A DNA stretch of 9,805 bases from Spirochaetaceae bacterium (GTDB taxonomy: Bacteria; Spirochaetota; Spirochaetia; Sphaerochaetales; Sphaerochaetaceae). The notes under the pieces were generated by a model. It did not search any database and had not been told where the DNA came from. It saw only the letters and a program-made list of their open reading frames with translations. The stretch spans positions 1-9,805 of the forward strand of contig JAENWY010000063.1 in NCBI GenBank assembly GCA_016649775.1. Direction: 5' to 3'. The translations under genes and the position numbers were made by a program. This document shows positions 6,445 to 9,805 of this stretch, in pieces (within the stretch, counting starts at the first letter, position 1; each line of letters starts with the position of its first letter).

Positions 6445-7338
6445 TTATTTACTTAATAAGGAGCTATTATTTATTATTTTTATTTCAGAGAACACACTAG
6501 CTCTAGATTGTTGTAAATATCTTAAAGATTTTTTAGCTCTATTAAGATTTTGAATAAAGGATTCTCCTTGGAATTCTAAATCCACAGTTCCTTTATAATT
6601 ATTATTTTCAAGGATTTCAAAAATACTTTGCCATGACGTATCACCACTACCTGGAAGAGTATATTCAAATACTTTATTTTTACCGAAATAGCCTTTTTCG
6701 CTTAATAAATTATAATCAATTTTACCATCTTTACCGTGAATATGTTTTATCTTTGGAATCCAATTTGTGAGTTGCTTTAATGGATCAATAAATGATTCAA
6801 CTTGATGACAAGGTTCCCATTGGAACCCCATTTTTTCATCATTTATTTCATTAAACATTAAATTCCAGGCATCTGGATTAATAGCAATATTCCATTTACC
6901 ATTTTTCCAAGTATCACCCATACGGCAGTTTTCAAATAAAATTCCTTTAGCATTTTTTTCATAACTATAATCAAGAAGTTCTGAAAAAAATGTTTTCCAA
7001 CTTACTATTGAGTCATTTACACTTGCACCACATTTTCTTCCAGCAAAGCCGGAAACATATGGATTCCCAAATAATGAAGAATTTTTAATTAAGGTTTTCC
7101 AAGCTTGTCTTATTTGTTCTCCTTTTATATCTTCTCTTAAAGGATTTCCAAAAATTGAAAGACAAGAAACGGGTATTTCACACCCATACATTATCTTTGC
7201 TAGATTATTTAAGTCAATTTCTTCTAAAGATTCCCAGAAGAATATATTAATAGTTTTAAAACCTGCATTTTTAATTTGATTAATACTTTGTGCTGTAATT
7301 TCATTTGCGTTAATTACTGCTCCAATTTCTATTGGCAA
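6445..7338 (-). CDS. Xylose-isomerase-like TIM-barrel sugar isomerase/epimerase (second of two)
   Basis: This 297-residue cytoplasmic protein has the same fold as the other TIM-barrel protein in the window, but is shorter and clearly divergent. Candidate metal ligands are Glu136 in LFENCRMG, Glu175 and His178 in WEPCHQ, His199/His201 in KHIHGKD and Glu255 in LEFQGE. The usual aspartate of the DPSH motif is replaced by Glu175. The start is TTG at 7336-7338, backed by AGGAGGT six bases upstream; no in-frame ATG fits better. It overlaps the upstream dehydrogenase by 10 bases, so translation is probably coupled and the two should act together. It is unusually rich in asparagine (29 residues, against 14 in the 329-residue paralogue). 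The C-terminal 20 residues (SEIKIINNSSLLSK region) look like a poorly conserved tail. Its reaction is probably isomerisation, epimerisation or lyase chemistry on a keto sugar; the substrate is unknown. Confidence 0.88.
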   Translation of the reverse strand: MPIEIGAVINANEITAQSINQIKNAGFKTINIFFWESLEEIDLNNLAKIMYGCEIPVSCLSIFGNPLREDIKGEQIRQAWKTLIKNSSLFGNPYVSGFAGRKCGASVNDSIVSWKTFFSELLDYSYEKNAKGILFENCRMGDTWKNGKWNIAINPDAWNLMFNEINDEKMGFQWEPCHQVESFIDPLKQLTNWIPKIKHIHGKDGKIDYNLLSEKGYFGKNKVFEYTLPGSGDTSWQSIFEILENNNYKGTVDLEFQGESFIQNLNRAKKSLRYLQQSRASVFSEIKIINNSSLLSK

Positions 7339-8366
7339 AATAGTACCTCCTGCAAAATTTGTTGAATCTCTACAGCTCTGTGAATTGTTGGTAAATCATG
7401 TTGAGTCTTTTTTTCAACAAAATTCTTAAATTGTGTATAGGTAGGTACAATCGCAGATCCCTTGATTTTTTCAAAACCTTCATCAATCTTCAAACTAACA
7501 TTATTTCGATCCTTAGAAGAATCAATAAAAGCCTCTCCGTTTTCACCTATTATTCTTATAATCATTGCTTCACTATATTTTTTTGATAAAAAGCTACAAC
7601 TAAATGAACAGGGGATATTAGAATCAATCAAATAATTAGCTCTATAATCTACATAAATCTTAGGTTTTCCACTTATGTAATCTAAAAGATGATATTTATT
7701 TTCTTTAGTTGATTTATAATTTATAAGGCCATCTTCAAGTTCTTCTTTAAAAGTTCTTTCAAAGACAGTTTCTTTAAATTCTACAGTATTAAAAAGAATA
7801 AAAAGGCAATCAAGTAGATGGCTCCCTAAATCAGCAATACATCCTCCAGCAGAATAAATTGGAGATAATCGCCAAAGAAATCTATCATTTTCCATCCATT
7901 CTACTTTAGCTTCTTTTGTAAGCCAATCTTGATTATAATCGATATTAACTTTTTTAATTTTCCCAAGAATTTTTTGTTCTAGAATTTCTTTTAATTCAAA
8001 TAAGGCAATAACATTTCTCTTTGAGTAATTAATTATACAGTTATCTCCAATTTTTTCTTCAAGTTCTAAAGCATCTACTAAATTGCAAGAAAGCGGTTTT
8101 TCAAGGAAAAGTGGTTTATTAAATGTTATTGCTTTCAAGTAGCATTCTTTGTGAAGAGAATCAGGGACGGCTATGGAAATAGCATCCATTTTAAATGGAA
8201 AATCTTCTATTTTTTCTCCAACCCAAGGTATGTTATATAACTTTTTTGCGTTATTTTGTTTTTCAATATCAGGATCTACTCCACCTACAATTTGCATACC
8301 AAGATTTGTAAATTTCTTCATATGATAGCAACCCATACTTCCAAGACCGACCATTAAAAGTTTCAT
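7329..8366 (-). CDS. Gfo/Idh/MocA-family NAD(P)-dependent dehydrogenase (second of two)
   Basis: This 345-residue cytoplasmic oxidoreductase has a classical GLGSMG dinucleotide loop (7-12), with an acidic residue at the end of the second strand (Asp31, VGGVDPD) that usually favours NAD. EKP (89-91) supplies the catalytic Lys90, and AGGCIADLGSHLLD (173-186) supplies Asp179 and His183. The middle region around 205-250 (FKEELEDGLINYKSTKENKYHLLDYISGKP) appears longer than in compact family members. It belongs to a different subgroup from the 379-residue dehydrogenase, so the pair is probably not a recent duplication and may oxidise different positions or substrates. The ATG overlaps the repressor stop codon as ATGA, with an AGGAG box six bases upstream, and the TIM-barrel gene begins within its last codons. 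Co-translation with the regulator suggests low, steady expression compared with the operator-controlled half of the locus. Confidence 0.92.
   Translation of the reverse strand: MKLLMVGLGSMGCYHMKKFTNLGMQIVGGVDPDIEKQNNAKKLYNIPWVGEKIEDFPFKMDAISIAVPDSLHKECYLKAITFNKPLFLEKPLSCNLVDALELEEKIGDNCIINYSKRNVIALFELKEILEQKILGKIKKVNIDYNQDWLTKEAKVEWMENDRFLWRLSPIYSAGGCIADLGSHLLDCLFILFNTVEFKETVFERTFKEELEDGLINYKSTKENKYHLLDYISGKPKIYVDYRANYLIDSNIPCSFSCSFLSKKYSEAMIIRIIGENGEAFIDSSKDRNNVSLKIDEGFEKIKGSAIVPTYTQFKNFVEKKTQHDLPTIHRAVEIQQILQEVLFCQ
7345..7351 (-). promoter_or_regulatory. Ribosome binding site supporting a TTG start
   Basis: AGGAGGT on the minus strand lies six bases before the TTG at 7336-7338, inside the 3' end of the upstream dehydrogenase gene. 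It is the main evidence for the non-ATG start of the second TIM-barrel gene. Confidence 0.7.
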
Positions 8367-9373
8367 TTAAATCTCCTCGATGTTGTGTTTCTAATAACAA
8401 AGTCTGTATCAACCCATATTTGTTCTGTATAATTATTCTTTTTTTCAATCATTTTAATTAATAGTCTTGCTGCTTCATTACCCATATTTGTAATAGGGTG
8501 ATCTACCGTAGTTAGTGCATAAGGATTGCTTGCTACAAAGTTATCATAGCCAATAATTGAAAGTTGTTTTGGAACATTTAATCCATTATCTTTGCAGGCA
8601 TCAATTAAACCAAAAGCTTGTCTATCACAAGAAGTCATTACAAGTCCAAATTCTTTTCCTAATTTACTTCCAAATTTTTTAAATCCATCATAGCCAGAAT
8701 GATAAGAGAAATCTCCAGAAACAATTTCTGTTTGAATATTAAATTTACTTGCCAGTCGTGTGAATGTTTCTAAACGATCTTCTCCATTTTTATAATTAAG
8801 ATCTCCACAGATATACCCAATTTTGTCATGACCAAGACTTGCTGCATGTAAAAAAGCTTTTTCCATACCAACATCTGGTTTGGCATAAACACTAGAAGCA
8901 CCTTCACAATAGTTATTAACTAAAACAAAAGGAATGTGATTTTTTATTAATTCATCTGAAGACCCCTCATGCTCTGGTGATACCGCAAATACCAAACCAT
9001 CAAAACTTTTAGAATTAACAAGTTCTGAATAATTTCTATATTTACCTAACTTTCCTGATACTACAATCCCAACATTATATCCCGCATTAGTTGCTCCCAA
9101 AAGAAGTCCATCAAGAAGGGATGGGAAGTAACTTCGAGTAAAAGGTAGAATTTTTTCAAAATTAGGAACAACTAAACCAATTGAATAACTTCGTCCTGTA
9201 GCAAATAAAGTGGCAGTATGGGACGGGAAATATCCCAATTCTTCTGCCTTTATTCTCACTTTGTTTTTTACTTCTTCTGAAATTAAAGAAGAATCATTTA
9301 AAGCTCTTGAAACAGTAGATTCACTTACTCCAATTGCTTTTGCTACTTGAGCTCTATTAACTTTTTTAACCAT
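8363..9373 (-). CDS. LacI-family transcriptional repressor, probable local regulator
   Basis: This 336-residue DNA-binding regulator has an N-terminal LacI helix-turn-helix (residues 5-25; RAQVAKAIGVSESTVSRALND). A hinge region follows at about 48-60, then a periplasmic-binding-protein-like effector domain beginning at SIGLVVPNF (64-72), with IIGYDNF and TTVDHP blocks near the C-terminus. It probably binds the sugar or a pathway intermediate and releases the operator at 6350-6369. I start it at the ATG 9371-9373, preceded by AAAGGTGG; an in-frame ATG eight codons upstream has no ribosome binding site. Odd point: where the hinge helix normally has the leucine that wedges into the central CG step, this protein has Phe57, and the usual PNxxAR is PSHTAT. 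The stop codon overlaps the next dehydrogenase by four bases, so regulator and enzyme are co-expressed. Family assignment is secure; the target is inference. Confidence 0.93.
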   Translation of the reverse strand: MVKKVNRAQVAKAIGVSESTVSRALNDSSLISEEVKNKVRIKAEELGYFPSHTATLFATGRSYSIGLVVPNFEKILPFTRSYFPSLLDGLLLGATNAGYNVGIVVSGKLGKYRNYSELVNSKSFDGLVFAVSPEHEGSSDELIKNHIPFVLVNNYCEGASSVYAKPDVGMEKAFLHAASLGHDKIGYICGDLNYKNGEDRLETFTRLASKFNIQTEIVSGDFSYHSGYDGFKKFGSKLGKEFGLVMTSCDRQAFGLIDACKDNGLNVPKQLSIIGYDNFVASNPYALTTVDHPITNMGNEAARLLIKMIEKKNNYTEQIWVDTDFVIRNTTSRRFK

Positions 9374-9377
9374 TTTT

Positions 9378-9385
9378 CCACCTTT
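9378..9385 (-). promoter_or_regulatory. Ribosome binding site deciding the LacI start
   Basis: AAAGGTGG on the minus strand ends four bases before the ATG at 9371-9373. It favours that codon over the ATG at 9395-9397, which has no purine-rich box upstream. Confidence 0.65.
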
Positions 9386-9463
9386 ATTCAAAAGCATAAC
9401 CGTAAAAATTAGACCTTGGCAAGTTTTTTTTTATTAAACTGTCATTATTTAACACAAAACTCT

Positions 9464-9492
9464 ATTATAATTTGATAAATCATTAATTTGTA
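9464..9492 (-). promoter_or_regulatory. Probable promoter of the repressor/dehydrogenase/TIM-barrel transcript
   Basis: A perfect TATAAT -10 lies at 9464-9469 on the minus strand, with a poor -35 (TACAAA) 17 bases upstream at 9487-9492. The predicted start near 9457 leaves a leader of roughly 85 bases. There is no copy of the 6350 operator here, only a TTATGC half-site within the leader, so self-repression is not evident. The AT-rich background lowers confidence. Confidence 0.45.
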
Positions 9493-9663
9493 GTATTTTA
9501 GTAAACAACTTCTAAGCTTGCTGTCATTTTTGATCTATTAATTGTTTAAATTTTTTTTGTTTCTTTTTTTATATATTAACTATAGTTTTTCTTCTGATAT
9601 TCCTTAGCTTATACTTACTTAAAACAAATCGAAAATTTGATGATTCAATTAGTTAATAAATAA

Positions 9664-9680
9664 AAATGATTAAATCATTT
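9664..9680. repeat. Perfect 17-base palindrome AAATGATTAAATCATTT
   Basis: Eight-base arms flank a single central base. It lies about 45 bases before a plus-strand ribosome-binding-like site and about 290 bases upstream of the repressor gene. It could be a regulator site for a divergent gene; in such AT-rich DNA chance is also possible. Confidence 0.35.
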
Positions 9681-9805
9681 AAAGGTTTTTATTAATTAAC
9701 TAATAATTAAGGAGTGGTTATAGTAAATTACAAAAAAAGTCTGCAAGTAATTTTATATTATTGTGTTGGTATATTCAAATTATGCCAGATTTAGTCACTA
9801 TACTA

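Larger units (their letters stand above)
9374..9805. other. AT-rich intergenic region at the right edge
   Basis: These 432 bases hold the repressor leader and promoter and otherwise no supported gene. Visible elements are an imperfect direct repeat CTGTCATTATT / CTGTCATTTTT at 9439 and 9521, and a possible plus-strand promoter (TTGTTT at 9557, TATAGT at 9581, 18-base spacer). There is also a 17-base palindrome at 9664-9680 and a plus-strand AAGGAGTGG at about 9708-9716 resembling a ribosome binding site. The last may serve a divergent gene beginning at the edge, but too little of it is visible to call. Confidence 0.5.

Noticed and set aside
7398..7586. Plus-strand open frame of 62 codons
   Set aside because: It is antisense to the second dehydrogenase and has no supporting site or domain.
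4185..8366. Standard myo-inositol (iol) operon
   Set aside because: Gfo/Idh and TIM-barrel genes would fit IolG and IolE/IolI, but no iolB, iolC, iolD or iolJ-like gene is present in the window. The assignment would be over-specific.
9374..9397. Longer LacI start at the ATG 9395-9397
   Set aside because: No ribosome binding site precedes it, and the added residues (LLNKGGK) are simply translation of the true ribosome binding site region.

Overview
The window is an AT-rich bacterial segment in which every confidently identified gene lies on the minus strand. It reads right to left as one carbohydrate-uptake and sugar-oxidation locus. The solute-binding protein has a clean Sec signal peptide ending AFA-Q and no lipobox cysteine, so the cell probably has a periplasm. 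The signal-peptide tail, the low GC and the gene mix fit a low-GC spirochaete or similar diderm. That assignment is inference and is weak.

Layout in transcription order. Bases 9374-9805 are non-coding on the minus strand and hold the probable promoter of the regulator. Then come a LacI-family repressor (8363-9373), a Gfo/Idh/MocA dehydrogenase (7329-8366, ATGA overlap with the repressor) and a xylose-isomerase-like TIM-barrel protein (6445-7338, TTG start, 10-base overlap). A 116-base gap follows, holding an extended -10 promoter and a 20-base palindromic operator with a central CG. Next is a second dehydrogenase/TIM-barrel pair (5189-6328 and 4185-5174). It is followed by a complete ribose/xylose-type ABC importer: double ATPase (2680-4185), permease (1704-2678) and periplasmic binding protein (675-1679). 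A GC-rich hairpin (635-659) separates the importer from a UroD-superfamily gene (1-518), which runs off the left edge.

Likely joint function. The importer brings in a monosaccharide, cyclitol or small glycoside. The two NAD(P)-dependent dehydrogenases oxidise a ring hydroxyl, and the two metal-dependent TIM-barrel proteins isomerise, epimerise, eliminate or hydrate the keto product. The LacI protein probably senses the substrate or an intermediate and represses the internal promoter at 6383-6411. No kinase, aldolase or glycosidase is present, so the window shows an oxidation-first route rather than a classical phosphorylation route. The substrate cannot be read from the sequence. The twice-repeated dehydrogenase/TIM-barrel unit and the UroD-like gene beside it are the least ordinary aspects.
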